NCBI GenBank assembly: GCA_963838775.1
Contig: CAWISP010000025.1
Location: forward strand, 124,001-188,000
Reading direction: 5' to 3'
DNA length: 64,000 nucleotides
DNA from: Chersky-840 sp963838775
GTDB lineage: Bacteria; Actinomycetota; Acidimicrobiia; Acidimicrobiales; UBA8190
Position 1 is the first letter of the stretch. Every line of letters starts with the position of its first letter. The notes beneath the pieces were generated by a model that was not told the origin of the DNA, made no database searches, and worked only from the letters and a program-made list of their open reading frames with translations. This document shows, one piece after another, positions 46,335 to 54,203 of the stretch. Both the position numbers and the translations under genes were made by a program.

Positions 46335-47342
46335 GTGACCAGCTCGGACCAGCGCGCATCAGGGCGCATCGGCACAGAGTTCGTCCGCACCCCTGACGAG
46401 CGCTTCGCCGGTCTCACCGACTTTCCGTTCGAACCGCACTACGTCCCGGTACGGGCCAAGGGCGTCGACCCACTGCGCATGCACTACATCGACGCCGGCG
46501 CCCGGGATGCTCCGGTGGTCCTCCTCCTGCACGGCCAGCCCACCTGGTCGTATCTGTACCGCAAGGTGGTCCGGGCCTTGACGCAACGAGGGCTGCGTGC
46601 GGTCGCCCCCGACAACGTGGGCTTCGGCCGGTCCGACAAGCCCACCGACCGCACCACCTACACCTATCGACGCCACGTCGAATGGATGACGAGTTTCGTC
46701 GAGGAGCTCGACCTGCGTGACATCACCCTGGTCGTCCAGGACTGGGGCGGCCCCATCGGGTTGAGCACGCTCGGCGCCGTCCCCGACCGGTTCGCCCGGG
46801 TGGTGGCCTCGAACACCGTGCTCCATACCTCGGACCCCGACCTCGCCGGCAAGCTGACCTGGGCCAACCATGCCATCGGCGACGGTCGCGTGGTCCTCGA
46901 GGCGTCTCTCGTCGATTACGTGCAGTACTGCATGCGGGCACCGAAGCTGGTGGCGAGCACGTTCCTTTTCTCCTCCTCGGGCCCACTCGAGGAGGATGTC
47001 CTCGCCGCCTACGACGCCCCGTTCCCCGACCCGTCGTTCACCGCCGGCCTGCGCCAGATGACGGGGCTCATCCCGTTGACCCCCAACGACCCGGGCGCGA
47101 GGATCGGGCGCGCCACCATGCAGTCGCTCGAGCACTGGGAACGCCCGTTCCTCACCGCCTTCTCCGACGGCGACCCGGCCACGCGGGGCTGGGAGCGGGT
47201 GTTCCAGGAGCGGGTGCCGGGGGCAGCCGGGCGTTCCCATCCGACCATCGTCGGCGCCGGACACTTCGTGCAGGAGGAGAAGGGCGAGGAGCTCGGGCAC
47301 ATCGTGGCCGATCTCGTCGACGCGACCACGCCACGGTGGTAA
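46335..47342 (+). CDS. Haloalkane dehalogenase (alpha/beta hydrolase)
   Basis: A 335-residue hydrolase of the haloalkane dehalogenase group (DhlA-like, HLD-I). Nucleophile Asp136 and halide-binding Trp137 in VVQDWGGPIGL, oxyanion region HGQPTW (66-71), base His310 in GAGHFVQEE and an acid near Asp278/280 in FSDGDP complete the triad. It would hydrolyse a carbon-halogen bond. Because some epoxide hydrolases share this scaffold, the dehalogenase call rests on the DW pair and the GDNVGFGRSDKP-like segment. Confidence 0.82.
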   Translation: MTSSDQRASGRIGTEFVRTPDERFAGLTDFPFEPHYVPVRAKGVDPLRMHYIDAGARDAPVVLLLHGQPTWSYLYRKVVRALTQRGLRAVAPDNVGFGRSDKPTDRTTYTYRRHVEWMTSFVEELDLRDITLVVQDWGGPIGLSTLGAVPDRFARVVASNTVLHTSDPDLAGKLTWANHAIGDGRVVLEASLVDYVQYCMRAPKLVASTFLFSSSGPLEEDVLAAYDAPFPDPSFTAGLRQMTGLIPLTPNDPGARIGRATMQSLEHWERPFLTAFSDGDPATRGWERVFQERVPGAAGRSHPTIVGAGHFVQEEKGEELGHIVADLVDATTPRW

Positions 47343-47346
47343 CGGG

Positions 47347-48140
47347 TCACGACCCCAGGAAGTCGATGACCGCGGGGAGGGCACGTCGGTCCTGGACGAA
47401 GAAGGCGTGGCCACCTTCGTAGACGTGGAGGGCCGCACCGGGGATCCTGTCGGCGATCGCCTCGCTGTTGGCCATCGGGGCGATCCCGTCGAAGCGACCC
47501 GCCGCCACGAACGTCGGGCACGTGATGCGACCGAGCCGGTCCCAGACGTCGTGATGCCGCCGTGCCTCGAGCTGTTCGGCCTCACCCCGGCGGACCTCCT
47601 CGAAGTCGGTGCCCGACCGCCGCTGCGTCATGGTGTCCACGAGCGTGCGGTCTCCGGGATGGCTCGCCAGCCATTGCGGAGAGAAACGGGAATCGAGCAG
47701 GGTGGTGGAGACCTCGTCGCGTCGCGTCGGTGACAGCCCGGCCAGCTCGTGCAGCGGATACGACGATCCTCCGTCTCCGCCCGGCGACGTGCACATGAGG
47801 GCCAGACGCTCGACCCGGTCCGGCGCCGTCACGGCGAGTTCCTGGGCCACCATGCCTCCGAAACTCACCCCGACGACGCCACACATGCTCCACCCCACGA
47901 CGTCGAGGAGCCCGAGTGCGTCGGCGGCGTACTCCGCCATGGTGTAGGGCCCCGAGGCACCGCACTTCGGCCCAGGCCACGTTGATCGTGGGCCAGCACC
48001 TCGAGGTGTCGGGCCATCACGTCGATGAGCGGCGCGATGGTGGCGAGGGTCGATCCCGACCCGTTCAGGAACAACACCGGCACTCCATGACCGGCACGCT
48101 CGTAGTACAGCTCGATCCCGTTGACGAGGACGGTGGGCAT
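47347..48140 (-). CDS. Alpha/beta hydrolase, one-base frameshift
   Basis: The N-terminus (VNGIELYYERAGHGVPVLFL, DQRGLGRSAVP) is in one frame; PYTMAEYAADALGLLDVVGW, the nucleophile elbow VVGVSFGGMVAQEL and the histidine in YEGGHAFFVQD in another. Adding one base near 47955 joins them into a continuous 265-residue enzyme of the 3-oxoadipate enol-lactone hydrolase type. All three catalytic residues are present. Convergent with the dehalogenase, stops 4 bases apart. Confidence 0.8.
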
Positions 48141-48238
48141 TGACGTGACGGTCGGTTTCGACAGGCGACGAGAAGTGGCCGCGACGGACGAGGCGAGGAC
48201 CGGTGACGGAGCTCAGGGCGATCAGCCCGAACCCCAGC

Positions 48239-48637
48239 CTACGATCCCGCGTTCTCTCCCAATCCGCGCTGGCGCAACTCGTTCTCGCGCCGTTGGAGTT
48301 GCGCCTGCATCATGCGCAGCCTCGCCAGCTCCTCGCGCTCTCGGACGACGGGGTGGAGATGGTCCAGTGACGGCAGGGCGAGCTCCGGCGCCACCGTGGT
48401 CGCGCCCCGAGTCCGGCGGCCGTCGATGGGCGAGACCCGGTCACCCTGGATGCGGGGCCGGCCGAAGGCCAGCCACAAGATGGACCCGATGTCGGGGATG
48501 AGGAGCACGATGACGAACCACGCGATCTTCGGGAGGTGCCGGACCAGCGCGTCGTGCGTGGTGACGACGTCATAAAGGCAGTAGATCCAAATAAAGACGA
48601 GCGCAATCCCGATGACGCCAGCGACGATGTCCGGCAT
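48239..48637 (-). CDS. PLDc_N-domain membrane protein
   Basis: A 132-residue protein with two N-terminal spans (VAGVIGIALVFIWIYCLYDV and LPKIAWFVIVLLIPDIGSIL) and the WLAFGRP ending of the phospholipase D/cardiolipin synthase N-terminal motif, but no HKD catalytic domain. The C-terminal 45 residues (REREELARLRMMQAQLQRRE) are predicted coiled coil. Such proteins are common in actinobacteria; function unknown. Confidence 0.8.
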   Translation of the reverse strand: MPDIVAGVIGIALVFIWIYCLYDVVTTHDALVRHLPKIAWFVIVLLIPDIGSILWLAFGRPRIQGDRVSPIDGRRTRGATTVAPELALPSLDHLHPVVREREELARLRMMQAQLQRRENELRQRGLGENAGS

Positions 48638-48736
48638 GGCCTGTCCCTCCTCGATGCCCTGGTGCCCGGGGCCTGCGACGGGCCTACCGTAGCGTGGAGA
48701 TAGGAGGACCGCTCTGGGCGCGGCCGGCCCCCGGAA

Positions 48737-49231
48737 TCAGGGGCGGTCCGGGGTGTCCGCCACGCCCTTTCCGGCAACCAGGTTGCTCAGGCGATCGAGG
48801 GTTCGCTCCATGTCCCGCCGTGTCTTGCCGGAGTAGATGTCCCCGAGCTTGAGCAGGACGCGCTGGTGGTCGGCGGTGATGTCCCAGCTCTCACGCACCA
48901 GGGTGCCTCCGTCGACCGGCGTCAACTCGTAGCGCCAGACCCTGCCCGCCACCAACCTGCCCATGAAGCCCGCGGGCCCCGTCTTCCACGCGATCAGCCG
49001 GTTGTCCTCGAACTCGACCACCTTGTTCACCGTCGAGTACGACACGAACATCTTCATCCCCATGCCGAAGGTCGTCCCGAGGGCGAGACGCTGCGGAGCG
49101 GCCTCGCTCGCGCCTTGGAGCATCCCCGACCCGTCGATGAGGTGGTGGCGGCTGACGTCGGCGAGGACGTCGAAGATGACGTCGGGCGCGGCGGGAATGG
49201 TCCGTTCGACTGTGAGCACATACCCCTTCAC
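48737..49231 (-). CDS. SRPBCC / polyketide cyclase-fold protein
   Basis: A 164-residue START-like protein: VERTIPAAPDVIFDVLADVS at the start, FEDNRLIAWKTGP and the helix ADHQRVLLKLGDIYSGKTRR at the end. Family members bind hydrophobic ligands or act as cyclases/aromatases, but this subgroup is uncharacterised. GTG start at 49231. Confidence 0.78.
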   Translation of the reverse strand: MKGYVLTVERTIPAAPDVIFDVLADVSRHHLIDGSGMLQGASEAAPQRLALGTTFGMGMKMFVSYSTVNKVVEFEDNRLIAWKTGPAGFMGRLVAGRVWRYELTPVDGGTLVRESWDITADHQRVLLKLGDIYSGKTRRDMERTLDRLSNLVAGKGVADTPDRP

Positions 49232-49295
49232 GACCTGGTCACCGTTCTTTCATCATGTCGTCATCGGGTGCGATGGGCGGAGCGCCGGGGTGCAC

Positions 49296-50327
49296 TCAGT
49301 GTTCGATCTCGACGGGTGTGCCCGGGACGATCTGCTGGGCCAATGTCGTGATGGCACTGTTGGGAAGCCGGACACAACCGTGGCTGGCGTAAGAACCGAT
49401 GACCCACGGCTGGTTCGTCCCGTGAATCCCGACCTGACCTGGGCCGCCGTCGAAGCTGTAGTACGTGTTCGAGAAGGCCGAGGTGCCCAGGGCATAGGGA
49501 CCGTAGACATTATTGGGGTCGGTGAGCTTCACGATGTAGGCCACGAAGAACGAACCGGTGGGCGTGGGGGAGCTGGGCGCCCCCGGCGCCACCGCGGTCG
49601 TGAACACGGGCGCATTGTCGTGGTACAGGGTTAGCATCCGGGCCGAGAGGCTCACCACGATGTGGTCGGTCACGAAGGACGTGGTCACGTCGGCGCTCGG
49701 TATCCACCGCGTGGTCTCGTTGGGACGCACCGGGATGTAGGCCTGCACCCAGCCGGGTTGGTACCCGGTGACGAGCAGGGTCACCGTCGCGCCCAGGTAG
49801 TTCGGATTAGCCAGGGTGCTCGACGGTTTCGCCGCACCGGGCGTCGTGTACAAGGGCAGCGTGTGCACCGTGGCCGTGGCGATCACCGACGGATCGGTCA
49901 CGTTCGAGGGAACGCTGTTCACGAGCGGCGCCACGGCGGGCACGACCGTATTCCTCCATGTGCTGGGCGGGGGCCCCACCGGCGCGCCTACGTCGACAAC
50001 CGGCACGGTGGTGGTGGGCGCGGGGGGGATGATGACCCGCGCCGGGGCCGCGGGGATCACGACCGGGGCCACGTGGTGGGCGGCCCTCGCGGCCACACGG
50101 TGAGCCGGAGCCGGGGACCGGGCAGGGCCCGCGCTCACGGCCAGACCCAACGCCACAGCGGCACCACCGGTCGCGATCGAGGCCACGGCGATCACCAGCA
50201 GGAGGGAGCTCGAACCGCCGACCGGCCGGCGCAGACTCCGTCGCACCGGAACGGTGGAGGGCCCTGGCCACGGGGTCAACCACAACCGCTCCGTGTTCCG
50301 CGGTCCTGGCTGTCGGCGGAAACGCAT
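49296..50327 (-). CDS. L,D-transpeptidase (YkuD domain)
   Basis: About 343 residues. One span near the N-terminus (LLLVIAVASIATGGAAVALG) anchors it outside the cell; an Ala/Pro/Thr-rich spacer follows; the C-terminal YkuD domain carries VGIHGTNQPWVIGSYASHGCVRLPN-type catalytic block, here written as HGTNQPW then SHGCVRL, with the catalytic His and Cys. It would make 3-3 peptidoglycan cross-links or attach proteins. I chose ATG 50327; an in-frame GTG at 50396 adds 23 residues. Confidence 0.85.
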   Translation of the reverse strand: MRFRRQPGPRNTERLWLTPWPGPSTVPVRRSLRRPVGGSSSLLLVIAVASIATGGAAVALGLAVSAGPARSPAPAHRVAARAAHHVAPVVIPAAPARVIIPPAPTTTVPVVDVGAPVGPPPSTWRNTVVPAVAPLVNSVPSNVTDPSVIATATVHTLPLYTTPGAAKPSSTLANPNYLGATVTLLVTGYQPGWVQAYIPVRPNETTRWIPSADVTTSFVTDHIVVSLSARMLTLYHDNAPVFTTAVAPGAPSSPTPTGSFFVAYIVKLTDPNNVYGPYALGTSAFSNTYYSFDGGPGQVGIHGTNQPWVIGSYASHGCVRLPNSAITTLAQQIVPGTPVEIEH

Positions 50328-50486
50328 CTCAAGCAGCGTACCTGGGCCCCGTCTCTTGAGGCCTTCGGCCCCCGTGAAGTTCGAACCTTTCGGCACGTCG
50401 ACGACGAGCGTGGCGCGACGGTGAGGCCTCGGGCACGCGCTCGCACACCGGGGTCGAAGATGGTGGCCAGCGCGTCGAGCTGGGTG

Positions 50487-50586
50487 GCCACAGCCACAAC
50501 CACAGCCACAGCCACAGCCACAGCCACAGCCACAGCCACCGCCACAGCCACCGCCACAGCTACCGCCACAGCCACCGCCACTACCG
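50487..50586. repeat. CCACAG-type hexanucleotide array
   Basis: About 100 bases made of 15-16 copies of a hexamer (CCACAG with CCACCG and CTACCG variants) lie in the gap between the transpeptidase and the Dabb-like gene. Minus-strand frames through it read as alternating Ala/Val and are not credible genes. Confidence 0.9.
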
Positions 50587-50612
50587 CCCGCTTGTCGAGC
50601 AGGTATCCGTCG

Positions 50613-51326
50613 TCACCCGTGGCCATCCGCCGGGGCCACATCTGCGGACACCTCGTAGAGGAGCTCGGCCGAGCGCTTGACGACACCGTCCTTCCACCGG
50701 TCCCATCCGGCGCGTTCGATGGCGGCCATGGTCGAGTCGCCGCCGCGATAGGCGTCGAGCGCGTCAAGGGTGGAGAACCCCTGCTCCCACAGATGGGTCC
50801 ATCGGGGTGGGCCCATCACCGGCGTCACGCCGTCGAACCAGGCCGCGCCCATGGTGTTGGCGGCCATGACCGAGACCACCATGTCGGGAACTTCCTCCCG
50901 GGCCTGCTCGAGCGTCGCCCGCAACCGGGCCACGTCGGTCTCCGCCGCTCCGGTGTCGACGCGGAGAAGAACGATGCGCCGGACGCCGTCGCGCATCCGG
51001 TACGAAGGTGTATCACAGGCGTAGCCGTAGAGCCCCGCTCCCAGGGGCCCGTCGATGACGATCCTCTCGGGGGAGTCCGGGAGCAGGTACCGGTCCAGCA
51101 CCACGGCGTGGTACGGGTGCACCATGTAGCGCCGATACGCCTCGGGCGACGCGTAGGCGTGCTCCCACACGAGCTGGACGGGGGCGTCGGAGAGGTTCGT
51201 GCCGACGGCGCAATCGAGCACCTCGGGGATGAACCGCCCGCAGCGGCGACAGGCCGCCTCGAGATCTCGCACCCGCTCGACGGGTGCATCGGGCCGCAGC
51301 GCGTACACCTCGAAGCGCCGGAGCAT
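50613..51326 (-). CDS. Dabb-like (dimeric alpha+beta barrel) protein with two repeats
   Basis: A 237-residue protein in which WEHAYASPEAYRRYMVHPYH is the Dabb/EthD-like signature in the first half; a similar layout recurs (LLRVDTGAAETDVARLRATL, WTHLWEQGFSTLDALDAYRG), suggesting two fused barrels. Such proteins act as small decarboxylases, cyclases or monooxygenase-like enzymes without cofactor. Its ATG overlaps the TGA of the upstream gene (TGATG), so the two are coupled. Last gene of the cluster. Confidence 0.65.
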   Translation of the reverse strand: MLRRFEVYALRPDAPVERVRDLEAACRRCGRFIPEVLDCAVGTNLSDAPVQLVWEHAYASPEAYRRYMVHPYHAVVLDRYLLPDSPERIVIDGPLGAGLYGYACDTPSYRMRDGVRRIVLLRVDTGAAETDVARLRATLEQAREEVPDMVVSVMAANTMGAAWFDGVTPVMGPPRWTHLWEQGFSTLDALDAYRGGDSTMAAIERAGWDRWKDGVVKRSAELLYEVSADVAPADGHG

Positions 51327-51643
51327 CACGATGACGTCGCCGGCGGTGCCGGCATGAAGAACCGGCGGGTTCCCCCCACCCGCAGCGAGGCTGCCGCGCT
51401 CCCGTACTCGTGGTAGCGGGGATCGAGCACCATGTTCTTGCGGATCTCGTTCCAGTGCACGAAGTCGTCGAAAGCCCACACAACCTGGATGTGGATGTGC
51501 TCGCCGACCTCGCCCGACGTCGTCGCCGCCGACACGAAGGTCGCACCGGCCTCGGTCATGACAGCGGCCCCCAGGGTCCGGACCAGGTCGAGATAGCCCT
51601 CCACCTGGTCGGGCTCCACTTCGACGGTGTCGACGAGGTGCAT
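51326..51643 (-). CDS. NIPSNAP / ABM-like small barrel protein
   Basis: A 105-residue protein: MHLVDTVEVEPDQVEGYLDL, FVSAATTSGEVGEHIHIQVV and WAFDDFVHWNEIRKNMVLDP fit a single ferredoxin-like dimeric barrel of the NIPSNAP/antibiotic biosynthesis monooxygenase kind. Cofactor-free oxygenase or isomerase activity is usual for characterised relatives. ATG at 51643 is chosen; the open frame extends 17 codons upstream into the 16-bp repeat block. Confidence 0.6.
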   Translation of the reverse strand: MHLVDTVEVEPDQVEGYLDLVRTLGAAVMTEAGATFVSAATTSGEVGEHIHIQVVWAFDDFVHWNEIRKNMVLDPRYHEYGSAAASLRVGGTRRFFMPAPPATSS

Positions 51644-51664
51644 CACCGCCGGTCCCGCGCCACG

Positions 51665-51712
51665 GTCTCTCTCAGCACCCGTCTCTCTCAGCACCCGTCT
51701 CTCTCAGCCTCC
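51665..51712. repeat. Three tandem 16-bp units at a gene boundary
   Basis: GTCTCTCTCAGCACCC at 51665 and 51681, then GTCTCTCTCAGCCTCC at 51697. The third unit overlaps the stop of the ThuA-like gene, so as in several other places a gene end has been duplicated downstream. CTCAG-containing strands carry TGA in each unit. Confidence 0.88.
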
Positions 51713-52384
51713 GTCGCCGAGGACCCAGGCCAACCCTCCCTGGAGGTGCCGAAGATAATCGGGCGTCTCCCAGGCCCCGGGGAAGTGCCCCAGCGACGTG
51801 TAGAACACGCGGCCGTGGCCTTCGGTGAAGCACCAAGCCAGCGGGAAGCCGATCGACGGGCGCCGCGCTCTGGCGACACCCATGTCGAGTTGGCCCTCCG
51901 CCACGCGCAGCAGGACCCGGGCGTCGGGTCGAAGGTCGCGGAACAGGTACACCTCGTCGCGCCACCGCCACACCTTCTCGAGATGCTGCGTGCTCGGGTG
52001 GTCGACGTCGACATCGATGTCGAAGGCCTCGGTCCAGGGGTGGCCGTCGAACCGAGCCCCCACCAGTGACCCGTACTCCTCCCACGCCGTGCAGGCGTCG
52101 GTGGCGGCATGGACGGCGAGGATCCCCAGCCGGCCCGAGCGCACACCGTCGGTGATGGCGGCGCGCTGCGCGTCGGTCCACGGCGTCTCCCCAATGGTGA
52201 ACAGCGCCAGGACACCGCCCGCCGCGAGCGCGGACGGATCGACGTCGGGAACGACACCGACGTGGCGCGCCTCGAGCGAAGCCATCCCCGCCAGCTCGGT
52301 GAGTGCCACCGCCGCCTGGGGCAGGACGCTGTGCACTCCGGCGGGCCCGGTCGGGTACGGCGACACGTCGGTGACGATGAACAT
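51704..52384 (-). CDS. ThuA-like protein (glutamine amidotransferase-like fold)
   Basis: A 226-residue ThuA-domain protein: LGILAVHAATDACTAWEEYG, LVGARFDGHPWTEAFDIDVD and the end GRVFYTSLGHFPGAW are the family signatures. ThuA proteins belong to a glutamine amidotransferase-like superfamily but usually lack catalysis by Cys; several act on sugars, others are isomerases of unknown substrate. ATG at 52384 (GTG 52399 possible). Follows the SDR by about 120 bases in the same direction. Confidence 0.75.
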   Translation of the reverse strand: MFIVTDVSPYPTGPAGVHSVLPQAAVALTELAGMASLEARHVGVVPDVDPSALAAGGVLALFTIGETPWTDAQRAAITDGVRSGRLGILAVHAATDACTAWEEYGSLVGARFDGHPWTEAFDIDVDVDHPSTQHLEKVWRWRDEVYLFRDLRPDARVLLRVAEGQLDMGVARARRPSIGFPLAWCFTEGHGRVFYTSLGHFPGAWETPDYLRHLQGGLAWVLGDGG

Positions 52385-52461
52385 CGGCTTCGGGCTCACC
52401 GTCGTGGATGGTAGCGACCGCGACCTAGTTGTGGGGCTGGCCGATGGGCGGGCTGGCCGAC

Positions 52462-52493
52462 CGGCAGGCGGGTCGAACGGCAGGCGGGTCGAA
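52462..52493. repeat. Two tandem 16-bp units in the ThuA/SDR gap
   Basis: CGGCAGGCGGGTCGAA occurs at 52462 and again at 52478, just past the SDR stop on the coding strand. Confidence 0.8.
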
Positions 52494-52505
52494 CGGCGCG
52501 CGGTG

Positions 52506-53291
52506 CTACGCCGTGATCCCTCCGTCGACGGCCAGGACGGCACCAGTCGTGTAGGCGGACTCCTCCGACGCCAAGAAGGCGATGGCGGCGGCGACCTGGT
52601 CGGGGGTACAGAAGCCCATGCGGCTCGTGATCCGATAGATGTGCTTCATGTCGCCTCCCTCGGGGAGCTGGAAGCTCCCGAGCAGCGGCGTGTCCACTCC
52701 CCCCGGCGCCACGGCGTTGACGCGGACACCGCGTCCCGCGTATTCGATGGCGAGAGCCTTGGTGAACATGATCACGCCACCCTTCGACGCCGCGTAGGCG
52801 GCGCTGTAGGCCGATCCCATGAGGCCCGCCGTCGACGCGATGTTGACGATGCTCCCGCCCGGGGGTTCGAGCATGTAGGCGAGCGCCGCCCTCGTCATGA
52901 GGAAGGTGCCGGTCAGGTTCACACCGAGGATGCGCTCCCATGTGGCGAGCGGCATGTCCGCGGTGTGGGCGAAGGTGCCGATACCGGCCACGTTGCACAG
53001 GACCTCGGGCCGGCCCAGTGCAGAGGCGACCTCGCTCACGGTCTCGTTGACGAGAGCCTCGTCGGTGACGTCGCAACGGTAGGCAACCGCCTTGCCCCCC
53101 AAGATGGTGAGCGCCTCGACGGTCTCGTCGAGGTTGTCGGGCACGACGTCGAGACAGGCCACCGAGGCTCCTTCCACCGCCAGGCGGATGGCCGTGGCCC
53201 GGCCGATGCCCGAGCCGGCACCGGTGACGATCGCCGTCTTGCCGTCGAAGCGGCGCGCCGGGGGTGTGACCACGGCGGGATCGGGGCTCAC
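52506..53291 (-). CDS. Short-chain dehydrogenase/reductase (FabG-like)
   Basis: A 261-residue classical SDR: cofactor motif TGAGSGIGRA, CDVTD after strand 3 (Asp-type NAD preference suggested by CLDVV), NVAGIG, catalytic Ser in NIASTAG and YAASKGG for the YxxxK pair. It would oxidise or reduce a hydroxyl/ketone. GTG at 53291 overlaps the TGA of the EthD-like gene (GTGA), so the gene is the third of the operon led by the acyl-CoA ligase. Confidence 0.9.
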   Translation of the reverse strand: MSPDPAVVTPPARRFDGKTAIVTGAGSGIGRATAIRLAVEGASVACLDVVPDNLDETVEALTILGGKAVAYRCDVTDEALVNETVSEVASALGRPEVLCNVAGIGTFAHTADMPLATWERILGVNLTGTFLMTRAALAYMLEPPGGSIVNIASTAGLMGSAYSAAYAASKGGVIMFTKALAIEYAGRGVRVNAVAPGGVDTPLLGSFQLPEGGDMKHIYRITSRMGFCTPDQVAAAIAFLASEESAYTTGAVLAVDGGITA

Positions 53292-54203
53292 GAAGACCTC
53301 CTCTGGTCCGCTCCGGCCTCGTCGGCCCAGAGCATGTCGGTGTAGGTATCGGTACCGGGAATGGTCGGGATGAACGGGAGGGCTGCTACGACACGGCCCT
53401 TCCCCGCGCTCTCCACCGCCCGGCGGTGCGCGGTGATGACCGAATCCCAGGCATCTTGGGGTGAAGAGTCGAGGAACCACAGGGTCAGCTGGCGCCGGTC
53501 GTCGGACTCCGAGCGGGGCACGTCCCCGGGCGCGTCGATGAGCAGCGGCAGCGGGTCCGCCCCGATTACGAGCCGGGCCGGGGTGCCCGGCAACAAATCG
53601 GGAAGGTGCTCGTCGCGTATCCACCGCTCGTAGTCAGCGGCGTCGAGGTCCTCGGCGCGATCGGTGAACACGGCCACGAGCCCGGCCGAGGGGTAGTCCA
53701 GGGCGAGCTCGGCGGGGAGCCCGTCGGCCTCGCGTGACCGCTCCCAGGCGTAGCGGTACAGCAGGGTGTGGACATGGTCGCGCTCGTTGAACATGCGCCC
53801 CGCCTTGTGCAGGGCCTTCACCTGGTCGACCGCCCAGCGGTTCCAGACGTCGTGGTACCCGTCGAGCACCCAGTACACCGACAGGAAGCTGCCGCGATCG
53901 GGCTCGCCGGTGACGCTCGAGGGATCGGGGTCACGCAGCGCCTTGAGCTCGGCCGTGGCCACGAAGCGCTTCCCCGCGAATTGGTACGGCCCGATCATGC
54001 AGCCGGCATAGAAGTGATCCCGCTCGTACCAGCGGTTGTACGCCACCTCGTGGCCACGCCGGGGCTCGACCAGGGTGACGAGCATCGACCCCAACTTGAT
54101 GGGCTCGGCGCCGGCGACGATGGAGTGCTGGCGCGGCGGACGTTCCCCGGCTCGGCTTGGCGGGGGCGTCGCTCTTCGCCCCCGGTTCCTTGGTCTCGGT
54201 CAT
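53288..54203 (-). CDS. Duplicated EthD-like barrel protein, probable frameshift near its start
   Basis: About 304 residues. YNRWYERDHFYAGCMIGPYQ in the first half and YERWIRDEHLPDLLPGTPAR in the second are both EthD-like motifs, so two ferredoxin-like barrels are fused. The start is set by a 4-base ATGA overlap with the ligase (ATG at 54203, MTETKEPGAKSDAPAKPS). Connecting this to the body of the protein (QHSIVAGAEPIKLGSMLVTL) requires removing one base of the CCCC run at 54145-54148. Without that, translation would have to begin at a TTG near 54094. Reaction unknown. Confidence 0.65.

Noticed and set aside
50380..50396. tRNA T-arm-like GTTCGAAC
   Set aside because: No acceptor or anticodon stem can be built around it; no tRNA or rRNA gene found anywhere in the window.
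50276..50767. Minus-strand frame with a long Ala-Val repeat
   Set aside because: Product of the CCACAG hexamer array; flanking residues are antisense to or between real genes.
50613..51643. Frameshift within one gene instead of two barrel genes
   Set aside because: The TGATG overlap gives a clean stop and start, and each part forms its own complete barrel.
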